Shown here one piece after another: positions 50,439 through 59,637 of a stretch of 64,000 bases of DNA. The stretch's first letter is position 1, and each line of letters begins with the position of its first letter. The DNA comes from Duganella phyllosphaerae (GTDB taxonomy: Bacteria; Pseudomonadota; Gammaproteobacteria; Burkholderiales; Burkholderiaceae_D). Made by a program: the position numbers and the translations under genes. The DNA lies in NCBI RefSeq assembly GCF_001758785.1, contig NZ_LROM01000087.1, forward strand, positions 62,001-126,000, read 5' to 3'. The notes under the pieces were generated by a model. It made no database searches. It was given only the letters and a program-made list of their open reading frames with translations, and was not told where the DNA came from.

Positions 50439-52865
50439 TCAGAAGTCTGCCATCAACGTCAGGAAGCCCTGGCGCGGTGCGATCGGAAAGGTATTGTACG
50501 TGCCGCTGGCCGCGCCGACTACAACGTTGAGGTCGCCCTTTTTGTCAGCCAGGTTGCTGACGTTCAGACGGTAGCGCGCATTCTTGATCCAGTTGCTGTT
50601 CAGGAAGGGCAGCTTGCCCGACACGCCCAGGCTCATCAGGAAGTAGCTCTTCACCGCCAGGTCGTTGGTGTAGGTGGCGTAGCGCTTGCCCACGTAGTCG
50701 CCGATCAGCTGGAACTCGGTGTCGGCCACGGTGGCGGTCGCAACGAACTTGTTCATCCATTCCGGGCTGCCGGGGATGCTCTTGCCGGCGGTCGGTACCA
50801 CGGCGGCACCGTTGCTGTAGTTGTCCTGGTACTCGGAGCGGTTGTACGACAGCGCGTTGTAGAACGAGAAGCCGCGGCCGAAGTGCAGCGTGCCCGACAG
50901 GTCGACACCGTCGGTCTTGACGCTGCCGACGTTGGCCAGCACCGGGTTGCCGCCGATGATGGACGTGATCACCGGCGTCGGGCTGATGGTCAGCAGGCGG
51001 TCCTTGAAGTTGACGTGGTACAGGTTGACCTGGCCGTCGAAGCCCGTGATCGCGCCCCAGTTCAGCTGGCGGTTGGTGCGCAGGCCCGCTTCATAGGTGA
51101 CCGAGGTTTCCGGCTTGGCCGTATCGCGGAACAGGTCGAACGCGGGCTGGCTGGCCAGGCTCCACGGCGACGCGCCACCGCCACCGTAGGTGACGAACTG
51201 GCGCATGTTTTTCTGCACGTTGAAGAACATCTGGTCGTGCGCGGTGATGTCCCAGCGCGCACCCAGTTGCGGCAGGAACCATTTCTTGGTCTCGATCTTG
51301 CCCACTGGCAGGGCGGTGGAACCGTTGGCGATGGCGCCCAGTTTCGGCTGCACCGGGAACTGGCCGTCGGCAAACTGCAGGCTCGACTTGAAGCCGGCCT
51401 GCAGCGCGATATCGTCGCGCACGCGCCATTCGTCTTGCAGGTGCAGTTGTACGACCTTGTTGTCGATCTCGCTGCCGTACTGGGTGATCAACGGATTGCT
51501 CGGACGGTCGTATGGCGAGCTCGGGTTGTTCACGTCGAACGCATACCAGCGGCGGTACGCTTCCGAGCGGTTGCGCTCGAACCAGAGGCCCGCTTGCAGC
51601 TTGTGGTTGCCGATCTCGCTGCGCACGGTGGACAGCCAGCCGGCGCGGTTGATCTTGTACTCGGTGGTGCGGGTGGCGTAACCGGAGCCGCCAAACACCT
51701 GTTTCAAGTCCTGGCCCGGGAAGTACACCGAGAACAGGCCCGGCAAGCCGGCCACGCCGATTGGGCCGGCCACCACGCCCACGCCATCGTCATTGTGGTA
51801 GTACACCTGGTTGGACCAGGTGGTGTTGTCGCTCACGTTCATGTCGAACTTGGCGTAGGTCAGGTAGTCGGTGCGCTGGGCGTCGCCGTAATAGTTGCGG
51901 TAGTTGTTGCCGTCGGCTGCGGGCGTGGCGCCGGTGGGCGACAGGTAGTTCAGCGCCTGCTGGAAGTTCGGGTACATGAACGGGCGCGTGTAAGGCTGGT
52001 ATTTCTCGGTGGCCGAGCGCACGGTGCTGTCCTCGTTTGGCTCGATCTTGTCCGAGTAGTTGAGGAACAGGGTCAGCTTGCCCAGGCTGCCCTGGTTGAC
52101 GTACTTGGCGTTGAACTGGTCGCCGCCCTGGCGCGCGTCGAAGTCCCACGCTCTCTGTTCGTGGTGTACCGCCGAAATATACGCGCTGCTGCCATCGCCG
52201 AAGGCGCCGGTGTCGTAACGCACGAAGGTGCGCGACGTGGTGTGGCTGCCCACGGTTTGCTGGACGGCCAGGTTGCGCGCCTGGGTGGGGTCGCTCGAGA
52301 AGGTCTCGATGGTGCCGCCCAGGTTGCTGGTGGACGCGGTGGCCAGGTCGCCGGCGCCCGACGACAGGATCACGCTGCCGACGTTTTCGCTGATCACGGC
52401 GCGCTGTGGCGACAGGCCGTTGTAGTTGCCGTATTGCTGGTCGCCGAGCGGCACGCCGTCCATGGTGTAGCCCAGCTGCGGGCCGGAAAAACCGTGGATG
52501 AACAGCGACAGGTTCTGTTCGTTGTTACCCCACGGATCGGCGGTCTGGAAGCTGACGCCGGGCAGGGTTTGCAGCGCCTTCAGCGGGTTGATGCCTGGCA
52601 GGATTTTCTGCATATCGCTCTTGGTCATCTCGACCGAGGAGCGGGTTTTGCGGCTCGCTACTTCCACGGTGGCGATCGGCGCGCCGGCGGCGCCTACGGT
52701 GACAGCGTCCGCTTCAGCAGCAGCAGGGGTAGTAGCAGCTGCAGCTGCAGCAGGCGCATCGGCCATCTCGGCAACGGCGGCGGCAACGTTGGCGGCCATG
52801 GCCAGCATCGGGAGACTCAACGCAATAAAACACACCGAGCGCACTGCGGATAATTTCTTGTTCAT
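50439..52865 (-). CDS. TonB-dependent receptor, probably for phosphorus compounds
   Basis: An 808-residue outer-membrane receptor. A signal peptide (VCFIALSLPMLAMA) is followed by an Ala-rich spacer, a TonB-box-like IATVEVASRK, a plug (NPLKALQTLPGVSFQTAD, LFIHGFSGPQLGYTMDGVPLG) and a barrel ending TLMADF. It is upstream of glpQ on the same strand, and five PhoB-like 11-bp repeats lie before it. Uptake of phosphate esters is inferred from that context only; the sequence itself does not name the cargo. Confidence 0.87.
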   Translation of the reverse strand: MNKKLSAVRSVCFIALSLPMLAMAANVAAAVAEMADAPAAAAAATTPAAAEADAVTVGAAGAPIATVEVASRKTRSSVEMTKSDMQKILPGINPLKALQTLPGVSFQTADPWGNNEQNLSLFIHGFSGPQLGYTMDGVPLGDQQYGNYNGLSPQRAVISENVGSVILSSGAGDLATASTSNLGGTIETFSSDPTQARNLAVQQTVGSHTTSRTFVRYDTGAFGDGSSAYISAVHHEQRAWDFDARQGGDQFNAKYVNQGSLGKLTLFLNYSDKIEPNEDSTVRSATEKYQPYTRPFMYPNFQQALNYLSPTGATPAADGNNYRNYYGDAQRTDYLTYAKFDMNVSDNTTWSNQVYYHNDDGVGVVAGPIGVAGLPGLFSVYFPGQDLKQVFGGSGYATRTTEYKINRAGWLSTVRSEIGNHKLQAGLWFERNRSEAYRRWYAFDVNNPSSPYDRPSNPLITQYGSEIDNKVVQLHLQDEWRVRDDIALQAGFKSSLQFADGQFPVQPKLGAIANGSTALPVGKIETKKWFLPQLGARWDITAHDQMFFNVQKNMRQFVTYGGGGASPWSLASQPAFDLFRDTAKPETSVTYEAGLRTNRQLNWGAITGFDGQVNLYHVNFKDRLLTISPTPVITSIIGGNPVLANVGSVKTDGVDLSGTLHFGRGFSFYNALSYNRSEYQDNYSNGAAVVPTAGKSIPGSPEWMNKFVATATVADTEFQLIGDYVGKRYATYTNDLAVKSYFLMSLGVSGKLPFLNSNWIKNARYRLNVSNLADKKGDLNVVVGAASGTYNTFPIAPRQGFLTLMADF

Positions 52866-52918
52866 GTTTACCTTGTAGCCAGTTTAAGTGAATCGCAACG
52901 TGGCGCATCATAGGTTTT

Positions 52919-52973
52919 GAGTGTGACCGCGTGATGACCGCTCGGTGACGGCTCAGTGACCGCTCAGTGACCG
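52919..52973 (-). promoter_or_regulatory. Array of five 11-bp PhoB-like repeats
   Basis: Read on the minus strand the units are cggtcactgag, cggtcactgag, ccgtcaccgag, cggtcatcacg and cggtcacactc, with no gaps. The 11-base spacing and the GTCA(C/T) core match PhoB half-sites (CTGTCAT plus four bases). The array lies 54-108 bases before the receptor start and 56 bases before the divergent lipoprotein gene. Confidence 0.75.
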
Positions 52974-53028
52974 CAAAAATGGCGGGGCTGGTACACTGTG
53001 CTCAACGGAAATAACCAGGAATCACACC

Positions 53029-53352
53029 ATGCGTATCCCCGCCGTTCTTGCCGTCCTGGCGCTGGCGTTGTCACTCGGAGGCTGCTACACCGCCAACCAG
53101 GGCAAGCTGGGCAACTTCGTCACGTCCACCATCGCGCCGGGCATGTCCCTCGACGAGGCGCTGGTGCGCATGCGCGCCGAGCAGTTCGACTGCCAGAGCA
53201 GCAGCGCCGGCACGCTCACCGCGTGCACCCGCACCCAGTACAGCCTCACGCGCGGCGAGTGCCTGGAGCGGGTGGACCTGGTGCGCAGCCCGTCGTCGGT
53301 ACGCATCGTCGGCGGCATCGACATCCTTGCCATCAAATGTTCGAGAAAATGA
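53029..53352 (+). CDS. Small hypothetical lipoprotein
   Basis: A 107-residue lipoprotein with lipobox LGGC (cysteine at 19) after a hydrophobic signal. The mature part has three more cysteines (FDCQSSS, TACTRTQ, GECLERV and a last one in AIKCSRK make four), suggesting disulfides. The fold (APGMSLDEALVRMRAEQFDC) recalls SmpA/OmlA-like small lipoproteins. caggaa lies before the ATG. Its stop overlaps the transporter start by 4 bases, and it diverges from the PhoB-like array. Confidence 0.75.
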   Translation: MRIPAVLAVLALALSLGGCYTANQGKLGNFVTSTIAPGMSLDEALVRMRAEQFDCQSSSAGTLTACTRTQYSLTRGECLERVDLVRSPSSVRIVGGIDILAIKCSRK

Positions 53353-54335
53353 GTCGTCCGAAATACCTCCCCGATCACTTCACGCTGGCCATGCTCGTCA
53401 CGGTCGCCGCCGCCAGCCTGTTTCCCTGTACCGGCCAGGCCGCCGTGGTGTTCGACAACGTCACCCAAGCGGCCGTGTGCCTGCTGTTCTTCCTGCACGG
53501 CGCCAAGCTCTCGCGCGAGGCGGTGGTGGCCGGCATCACGCACTGGCGCCTGCACCTGCTGGTGCTGCTGTGCACGTTCGCGCTGTTCCCGCTGCTGGGC
53601 CTGGGCTTGCGGCCGCTGCTCGAACCGCTGGTCACGCCCGACCTGTACCTGGGGATTTTGTTCCTGTGCATGTTGCCGTCCACGGTGCAGTCGTCGATCG
53701 CCTTCACGGCCGCTGCGCGCGGCAATGTGCCGGCTGCCATTTGCAGCGCTTCAGCTTCCAACCTGCTGGGGATATTCATGACGCCGCTGCTGGTCGGCCT
53801 GTTGACCAGTGCCCAGATGCAGGGCGGTTCGTCGCTCGAATCGTTCGTCCAGATCGCCACCCAGCTGCTGCTGCCGTTCATTGCCGGCCAGGTGGCGCGG
53901 CGCTGGATCGGCGCCTGGGTCGAGCGCAACAAGGCCATCACCCGGCTGGTGGACCAGGGTTCGATTTTGCTGGTGGTGTACACGGCGTTCAGCGAAGCGG
54001 TGGGGCAGGGCTTGTGGCACCAGGTCTCCGGCCGGTCACTGGCCGGGTTGCTGCTGATCGACGTGATCCTGCTGGGGCTGGTGATGTTCACGGCTGCCAA
54101 ACTGAGCCGCAAGCTGGGCTTCAGCCGCGAGGACCGGATTGCAATCGTGTTCTGCGGGTCGAAAAAGAGCCTGGCCAGCGGGGTGCCGATGGCCAAGGTG
54201 CTGTTCGCGGGAGGAACGCTGGGGGCGGTGGTGTTGCCGCTGATGCTGTTCCATCAGTTGCAGTTGATGGTGTGCGCGGTGCTGGCGCAGCGGTATGCCA
54301 GCTCGGCCGACCCCGCAGAGCCAGCCAAGCCTTAG
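53349..54335 (+). CDS. Bile acid:sodium symporter family (SBF-like) transporter
   Basis: A 328-residue inner-membrane protein of the SBF-like/YfeH group with about ten membrane segments. Family features: CLLFFLHGAKLSREAV, FLCMLPSTVQSSIAFTAAARGN, SASNLLGIFMTPLL and FCGSKKSLASGVPMAKVLF. The cargo is unknown. The ATG at 53349 overlaps the lipoprotein stop; an in-frame ATG at 53337 is an alternative. It converges on hslO with only 3 bases between stops. Confidence 0.85.
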   Translation: MSRPKYLPDHFTLAMLVTVAAASLFPCTGQAAVVFDNVTQAAVCLLFFLHGAKLSREAVVAGITHWRLHLLVLLCTFALFPLLGLGLRPLLEPLVTPDLYLGILFLCMLPSTVQSSIAFTAAARGNVPAAICSASASNLLGIFMTPLLVGLLTSAQMQGGSSLESFVQIATQLLLPFIAGQVARRWIGAWVERNKAITRLVDQGSILLVVYTAFSEAVGQGLWHQVSGRSLAGLLLIDVILLGLVMFTAAKLSRKLGFSREDRIAIVFCGSKKSLASGVPMAKVLFAGGTLGAVVLPLMLFHQLQLMVCAVLAQRYASSADPAEPAKP

Positions 54336-54338
54336 GGG

Positions 54339-55292
54339 TTATTGCTTGAGGTCGGCCGGTGGCAGCAAGGCTTCCACCGGCGCATCGGTGGCGAACAGCT
54401 GGGCCACGTCCACCTTGTCGTAGTCGTAGTGCTGGCCGCAGAAGTCGCAGTTCACGCCCACGTGGCCTTGCTCTTCCACCACGCTGTCGATTTCCGCCTG
54501 GCCCAGCATTTTGAGCATATTGCCCACTTTTTCGCGGGTGCAGTTGCAGTGGAAGGTCGGCGTGAGCGGTTCGAACACGCGGATCGTCTCTTCCCAGAAC
54601 AGGCGCTGCATCAGCACGTCCACCGTGGTCTCCAGCATTTCCTGTTCCTTCAGCGTGCCACCGAGCATGACGGCGCGGTTCCAGGTCTCCAGCGCTTCGT
54701 CGGCCGACAGCGGTTCCACGCCGGCCTTGCCGCCGTGGTCAGGCAGCTTTTGCAGCAGCAGCCCGCGCGAGGTGGTGTCGTCGGTGGCCAGCCACAGCTT
54801 GGTATCGAGCTGTTCCGAGCGCAACATATAATTTTCGATGACAGTCGCCACGTCCTCGCCGTCCAGTGGCACGATGCCCTGGTACGGCTGCTGGCCCGGC
54901 ACCTTGTCGGCCGGGTCGAGGGTGATGATGAAGCGGCCGTTGCCGGTAGCGTTGAGCAGCGAGGCCAGCGAGGCGTCGGCGGCGATCACGGCGTCGGGCG
55001 CCAGCTTGGCGGTGGCGCGCAGGCGCAGGTCGGAGTCGCACTCGACCACCAGCAGGCGCACCGGGCCGTCACCATGGATCTGCATGATGATCGAACCGTT
55101 GAACTTGAGATTGGCCGACAGCAGCGCCGCCGCACTGACCATCTGGCCCAGCAGCTTTTTCACCGGCGCCGGGTATTCGTGGCGCGCCAGCACCTCGCGC
55201 CACGTGGCCGAGATGTCGATGAACTGGCCGCGCACGGCAGCGTTGTCGAAAATGAATTTCTGCAGGGTGTCCTGGGACAGGGTAGTGCTCAT
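54339..55292 (-). CDS. hslO: Redox-regulated chaperone Hsp33
   Basis: A 317-residue cytoplasmic holdase switched on by oxidation. The zinc switch is intact: CNC near residue 248 and CDFC about 30 residues later. Other landmarks are FIFDNAAVRGQFI at the N terminus, GDGPVRLLVVECDSDL and the YQGIVPLDGE segment. The start at 55292 (MSTTLSQ) was chosen because the 14-residue upstream extension has no family match. It diverges from an alpha/beta hydrolase gene. Confidence 0.95.
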   Translation of the reverse strand: MSTTLSQDTLQKFIFDNAAVRGQFIDISATWREVLARHEYPAPVKKLLGQMVSAAALLSANLKFNGSIIMQIHGDGPVRLLVVECDSDLRLRATAKLAPDAVIAADASLASLLNATGNGRFIITLDPADKVPGQQPYQGIVPLDGEDVATVIENYMLRSEQLDTKLWLATDDTTSRGLLLQKLPDHGGKAGVEPLSADEALETWNRAVMLGGTLKEQEMLETTVDVLMQRLFWEETIRVFEPLTPTFHCNCTREKVGNMLKMLGQAEIDSVVEEQGHVGVNCDFCGQHYDYDKVDVAQLFATDAPVEALLPPADLKQ

Positions 55293-55470
55293 ATGGGGTT
55301 CCAATCTGTTTTGGCGGTGTATAGGCATGGCCACGATAACCCGCTATTTTACGCCTGCACGGGGCCTGCACGTGCGGCGAACGGTCGTGCTATTATTTTG
55401 TTTGTTCAACTGTCTGCGGCCAGCAATCACCTGATGTTGCGCCGTGTTCGCTAATTTCAAGGCATACATC

Positions 55471-56355
55471 ATGATCCTCACGCCGTCGCGCTCCGAAATG
55501 CTTACCATCCGCGGCCTGCGCTGCCATGTGCGCCACTGGGGCAGGGACGGGGCGCCGAAGATCTTCATGATGCATGGCTGGATGGACGTAGGCGCGTCGT
55601 TCCAGTTCGTGGTCGATGCCTTGCAGGGCGACTGGCACGTGATCGCCCCGGACTGGCGCGGCTTTGGCCTGTCGGCGCGCAGTGGCGCCGATACCTACTG
55701 GTTCCCCGACTACCTGGCCGACCTCGACGCCATTCTGCGCCATTATGCGCCGGGCCAGGCCGTCAACCTGCTGGGCCACAGCATGGGCGGCAATGTCGTC
55801 GGCCTGTACGCCGGTGCGCGGCCCGAGCGCATCCGCAAGCTGATCAACCTCGAGGGCGCGGGCCTGCGCGCGCCGCGCCCGGAGCAAACCCCGGGCCGCT
55901 ACGCCCAGTGGCTCGACGGCCTGCTGGAAAAACCGGAGTTGCGCAGCTATGCTACCCAGTCAGCCGTGGCAGCACGCCTGCAAAAGACCAACCCGCGCCT
56001 CTCGGACGAGCGCGCCGCCTTCCTGGCGCAGCACTGGTCGGCGCAAAACGACGTGGGCCAGTGGGAAATTCTTGGCGACCCCGTTCACAAGCAGGCCGGT
56101 CCCTTGCCATACCACGTGGAAGATATCCTGGCGTGCTGGGACGCGATCACCGCGCCGGTGCTGTGGGTGGAGGCCGACCAGACCAATATGTGGGACTGGC
56201 TGGGCGCGCAGCCGAAGGGGCGGGTGGAGCTCGACCGCCGCCTGGGCCACTTGCGCAATCTGCGCCGCGAAACCATCGTCGGCGCCGGCCACATGTTGCA
56301 CCATGATCAGCCGGTGGCGCTGGCGCGCCTGATCGAGGATTTCCTCCAAGATTAA
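55471..56355 (+). CDS. Alpha/beta hydrolase
   Basis: A 294-residue cytoplasmic alpha/beta hydrolase. It shows the oxyanion HGWMDVGASF, the DWRGFGLS strand, nucleophile elbow GHSMGGN, a late acidic residue in WVEADQTNMWDWL and His in VGAGHMLHHDQP. The sequence resembles haloalkane dehalogenase/epoxide hydrolase-like enzymes, but the substrate is not predictable. The ATG at 55471 is preferred over the GTG at 55444. Confidence 0.85.
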   Translation: MILTPSRSEMLTIRGLRCHVRHWGRDGAPKIFMMHGWMDVGASFQFVVDALQGDWHVIAPDWRGFGLSARSGADTYWFPDYLADLDAILRHYAPGQAVNLLGHSMGGNVVGLYAGARPERIRKLINLEGAGLRAPRPEQTPGRYAQWLDGLLEKPELRSYATQSAVAARLQKTNPRLSDERAAFLAQHWSAQNDVGQWEILGDPVHKQAGPLPYHVEDILACWDAITAPVLWVEADQTNMWDWLGAQPKGRVELDRRLGHLRNLRRETIVGAGHMLHHDQPVALARLIEDFLQD

Positions 56356-56401
56356 ATCGCAGGCAGCGTACAATGGAGGCTTAATCGACCCCGAAAATAT
56401 C

Positions 56402-57235
56402 ATGCTCAAAGTTGACCTGCACTGCCATTCCAACGTTTCCGACGGCGTCATGACGCCCGAGGCCGTGGCTGCGTACGCGCGCCAGGCCGGCGTGGACGTG
56501 TGGGCGCTGACCGACCACGACGAAGTGGGCGGCATTGCGGCCGCGCGCGTGGCGGCAGAAGAGCAGGGCATGCGCTTTATCACCGGCGTGGAAATCTCGA
56601 TCACCTGGGCCAGGGAAACCGTGCACATCGTCGGCCTCAATATCGACGAACACCATCCCGAGCTCACCGCCGGCCTGGCCCGCACCCGTTCCGGGCGCGA
56701 CAACCGCGCCCGCGAAATTTCGCGCCAGCTGGCGTTGGCCGGCATCGACGGCGCTTACGAGGGCGCGCTGAAATTCGTCGGCAACCCGGACCTGATGTCG
56801 CGCACCCATTTTGCCCGTTACCTGGTCGAGACCGGCGCCTGCGCGAATATCCCGGAAGTGTTCCGCAAGTATTTATCGGAAGGCCGGCCCGGCTATGTGC
56901 CGCATTCGTGGGGCACCTTGGCCGAAAGCGTGGGCTGGATCCGCGCGGCTGGCGGCGTGGCCGTGATCGCCCACCCGGGCCGCTACAAGTTCACCCAGCT
57001 GGCCCAGGGCCAGTTGTTCGACGAATTCAAGCAGCTCGGTGGCGTCGCCATCGAAGTGGTCACCGGCAGCCACACGCCGGACCAGTATCCCGAGTACGCG
57101 CAACTGGCCAATTATTATGGCTTCCTGGCCTCGCGCGGGTCCGATTTCCATGCGCCGGGCGAGTCGCGCGTGGATTTCGCGGCATTGCCGCCGTTGCCGG
57201 CCAATGTCACACCGGTCTGGCACGACTGGTTCTGA
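56402..57235 (+). CDS. PHP-domain phosphoesterase (YciV/RNase AM group)
   Basis: A 277-residue PHP-fold metal-dependent enzyme. The metal ligands are in DLHCHSNVSDG (residues 5-15), LTDHDEVGG, GVEIS, NPDLMSRTHFARYLV, IAHPGRY and the closing GSDFHAPGE. Relatives hydrolyse 3',5'-nucleoside bisphosphates and trim RNA 5' ends (RNase AM in E. coli). Downstream on the same strand are htpX and a YciO-family gene. Confidence 0.9.
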   Translation: MLKVDLHCHSNVSDGVMTPEAVAAYARQAGVDVWALTDHDEVGGIAAARVAAEEQGMRFITGVEISITWARETVHIVGLNIDEHHPELTAGLARTRSGRDNRAREISRQLALAGIDGAYEGALKFVGNPDLMSRTHFARYLVETGACANIPEVFRKYLSEGRPGYVPHSWGTLAESVGWIRAAGGVAVIAHPGRYKFTQLAQGQLFDEFKQLGGVAIEVVTGSHTPDQYPEYAQLANYYGFLASRGSDFHAPGESRVDFAALPPLPANVTPVWHDWF

Positions 57236-57255
57236 CAGCTTTAAGCTTCAGCCTC

Positions 57256-57284
57256 TTGAATTTGCGATACTCCGGTCATACATT
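57256..57284 (+). promoter_or_regulatory. Possible promoter of htpX
   Basis: TTGAAT (57256-57261) and TACATT (57279-57284) are 17 bases apart, each matching four of six consensus positions. The same -35 region also reads CTTGAAT, part of an RpoH-type site, but no good heat-shock -10 follows. Confidence 0.4.
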
Positions 57285-57322
57285 ATGATCTGGGCAATCT
57301 TGTCCGCACGGAGAACTATCCC

Positions 57323-58201
57323 ATGAAACGCATCGTCCTGTTTATCGCCACCAACCTCGCTGTGCTGCTGGTGCTGTCCATTGTCCTGTCGCTGCTGGGC
57401 ATCGGCCGTCCCGGCGCGGGCAACACGCTGGAACTGGGCAGCCTGCTGGCGTTTTCGCTGGTGGTGGGCTTTACCGGCGCGATCTTTTCGCTGTTGATCA
57501 GCAAACCGATGGCCAAGTGGTCCACCGGCGCGCGCGTGATCGACCAGCCGGCTAACGCCACCGAGGCATGGCTGGTCAATACCGTGCGCCAATTGTCCGA
57601 GCGCGCCGGTATCGGCATGCCGCAAGTAGCCGTCTATCCGGGCGAGCCGAACGCGTTCGCGACTGGCGCCTTTAAAAACTCGGCGCTGGTGGCCGTTTCC
57701 ACAGGCCTGCTCGAAAGCATGAACCAGCAGGAAGTGGAGGCCGTGCTGGGCCACGAGGTGGCCCACATCGCCAACGGCGACATGGTGACCATGACGCTGA
57801 TCCAGGGCGTGGTCAACACCTTCGTGGTGTTCCTGGCGCGCATCGTCGGCTTCTTTGTCGACAAGGTGCTGCTGAAAAACACCGAGCGCCAGGGCGTGGG
57901 CATCGGCTACATGGCCACCGTGTTCGTGTGCGAGCTGATTTTCGGCCTGGCCGCTTCGCTGATCGTGGCCTGGTTCTCGCGCCAGCGCGAATTCCGCGCC
58001 GATGCCGGCTCGGCCAAGCTGCTGGGCAGCACCATGCCGATGCAGCACGCGCTGGCCCGGCTGAACGGCGTGCCGCCCGGCGCCTTGCCGCAATCGATCG
58101 CGGCGGCCGGCATTACCAGTGGCCGTGGCTGGAGCGCGCTGTTCTCCACCCACCCGCCCTTCGAACAACGTATTGCCGCGCTGCAAAATCTGCGCGCCTG
58201 A
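57323..58201 (+). CDS. htpX: Membrane zinc protease HtpX
   Basis: A 292-residue M48 inner-membrane protease that removes damaged membrane proteins. Membrane segments lie at about 5-26 and 38-60, with further ones after the active site at about 160-180 and 190-210. The zinc motif [11 protein letters not shown] has HEVAH at 144-148, and the third ligand is in [15 protein letters not shown]. The length is standard. ggaga lies before the ATG. Confidence 0.95.
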   Translation: MKRIVLFIATNLAVLLVLSIVLSLLGIGRPGAGNTLELGSLLAFSLVVGFTGAIFSLLISKPMAKWSTGARVIDQPANATEAWLVNTVRQLSERAGIGMPQVAVYPGEPNAFATGAFKNSALVAVSTGLLESMNQQEVEAVLGHEVAHIANGDMVTMTLIQGVVNTFVVFLARIVGFFVDKVLLKNTERQGVGIGYMATVFVCELIFGLAASLIVAWFSRQREFRADAGSAKLLGSTMPMQHALARLNGVPPGALPQSIAAAGITSGRGWSALFSTHPPFEQRIAALQNLRA

Positions 58202-58215
58202 ACTGCTGATCACTT

Positions 58216-58839
58216 ATGAGCCAATTTTTCCAGATCCATCCCGACAACCCGCAGGTCCGCCTGATCAAGCAGGCGGCGCAAATCATCCACGGCGGCGGCA
58301 TCGTCGCGGTGCCGACCGATTCCTGCTATGCGCTGGTATGCCACCTGGACGACAAGGGCGCGGTCGAACGGTTGCGCCGCCTGCGCGGCATCGACGAGAA
58401 ACACCATCTCACTTTGCTGTGCCGCGATTTGAGCGAGCTGGGCGTGTATGCGCGCGTCGATAACCGCCAGTTCCGCCTGCTGAAAGCCGCCACGCCCGGC
58501 CCGTTTACCTTCATTCTCGAAGCCACCAAGGTGGTGCCGCGCCGCTTGAGCCATCCGTCGCGCAAGACCATCGGCTTGCGCGTGCCGGAAGACGCCATCA
58601 TCAACGCCTTGCTGGCCGAGCTGGGCCAGCCGCTGCTCGGCACCACCCTGATCATGCCGGGCGAGACCGAGGCGCTCAACGACGCCGACACCATTTGCGA
58701 GCGCCTCGGCAAGCAGCTGGAACTGGTGATCGACGGCGGCGCCTGCAGCATGGAACCGACCACCGTGATCGACCTGACCGGCGCTGAGCCCGAACTGGTG
58801 CGCCAGGGCCGGGGCGATGCTTCCGTGTTCGGGATCTGA
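58216..58839 (+). CDS. YciO/YrdC-type L-threonylcarbamoyladenylate synthase-like protein
   Basis: A 207-residue protein of the Sua5/YrdC/YciO superfamily. It has GGIVAVPTDSCYALVC, RGIDEKHHLTLLCRDLSELG, TPGPFTFILEATKVVPRR and RKTIGLRVPEDAIINALL. True TsaC proteins make threonylcarbamoyl-AMP for t6A in tRNA; the KxR/SxN pattern and the length place this with the YciO branch, whose activity is less certain. It follows htpX by 14 bases. Confidence 0.88.
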   Translation: MSQFFQIHPDNPQVRLIKQAAQIIHGGGIVAVPTDSCYALVCHLDDKGAVERLRRLRGIDEKHHLTLLCRDLSELGVYARVDNRQFRLLKAATPGPFTFILEATKVVPRRLSHPSRKTIGLRVPEDAIINALLAELGQPLLGTTLIMPGETEALNDADTICERLGKQLELVIDGGACSMEPTTVIDLTGAEPELVRQGRGDASVFGI

Positions 58840-58929
58840 TCGCCGCTGCCCCGGGCTGTACTGTTCACCGCGCGCCGGCCCCGGCCGGCGTACCGATCCT
58901 TCACGCCGCCTCTGGTAGAATCATGCCCC

Positions 58930-59604
58930 ATGGACATTGACAGCATCATCCAGACCGCCACGGTCTACGCCATTCCGGTCCTCTTTGCGATCTCCCTGCA
59001 CGAAGCGGCCCACGGCTACGTGGCCCGTTACTTCGGCGACTCCACGGCAGCCGACATGGGGCGCCTGAGCTTGAATCCTGCGCGCCACATCCACCCATTT
59101 GGCACAATTTTATTGCCGCTGGGACTGGCTTTTCTCGGACTTCCACCGCTGGGCTACGCCAGGCCGGTACCGGTCGATTACGAGCGACTGCGCAATCCCA
59201 AGAAGCAAATGGCCTTCGTGGCCGCCGCCGGACCGGGCGCCAATTTTGTCATGGGGTTCGGCTGGACCGTGCTGTGGGTGGTGCTGATGCTTGGGTTTGG
59301 CCAGGGCCGGGAAGATTTCTTTGTCAAGATGGCCGAGGCGGGTGTGCTGGTCAATGCCGCCATGTGCGTGTTCAACCTGATTCCATTACCACCGCTGGAC
59401 GGCGGCCGCATTGTCACCGGCATCCTGCCCATGCCGTATGCGTATCATTACGCCAAGATCGAGCGGTATGGCGTGGTGGTGTTTATCGCGCTGATCGTCA
59501 TGCTGCAGTTCGGCCTGCTAACCGGTGTGCTGATGGAATGCATTCTTTTTATACAGCAAATGTTCAAGGTCATGGTGATGCCCCTGGTCGCCATCCTGCG
59601 TTGA
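58930..59604 (+). CDS. Site-2 (M50) intramembrane metalloprotease
   Basis: A 224-residue membrane protein with the M50 zinc motif HEAAHGYVARYFGD (HEAAH at 24-28) in the first membrane helix and the second metal motif NLIPLPPLDGGRI. About five to six membrane segments are seen and there is no PDZ domain, as in the short bacterial site-2 proteases. It would cut membrane segments of regulatory or signal proteins; substrates are unknown. Confidence 0.9.
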   Translation: MDIDSIIQTATVYAIPVLFAISLHEAAHGYVARYFGDSTAADMGRLSLNPARHIHPFGTILLPLGLAFLGLPPLGYARPVPVDYERLRNPKKQMAFVAAAGPGANFVMGFGWTVLWVVLMLGFGQGREDFFVKMAEAGVLVNAAMCVFNLIPLPPLDGGRIVTGILPMPYAYHYAKIERYGVVVFIALIVMLQFGLLTGVLMECILFIQQMFKVMVMPLVAILR

Positions 59605-59637
59605 ACCTGATTTGAAGTCCCACCCTGTAAAGACATC

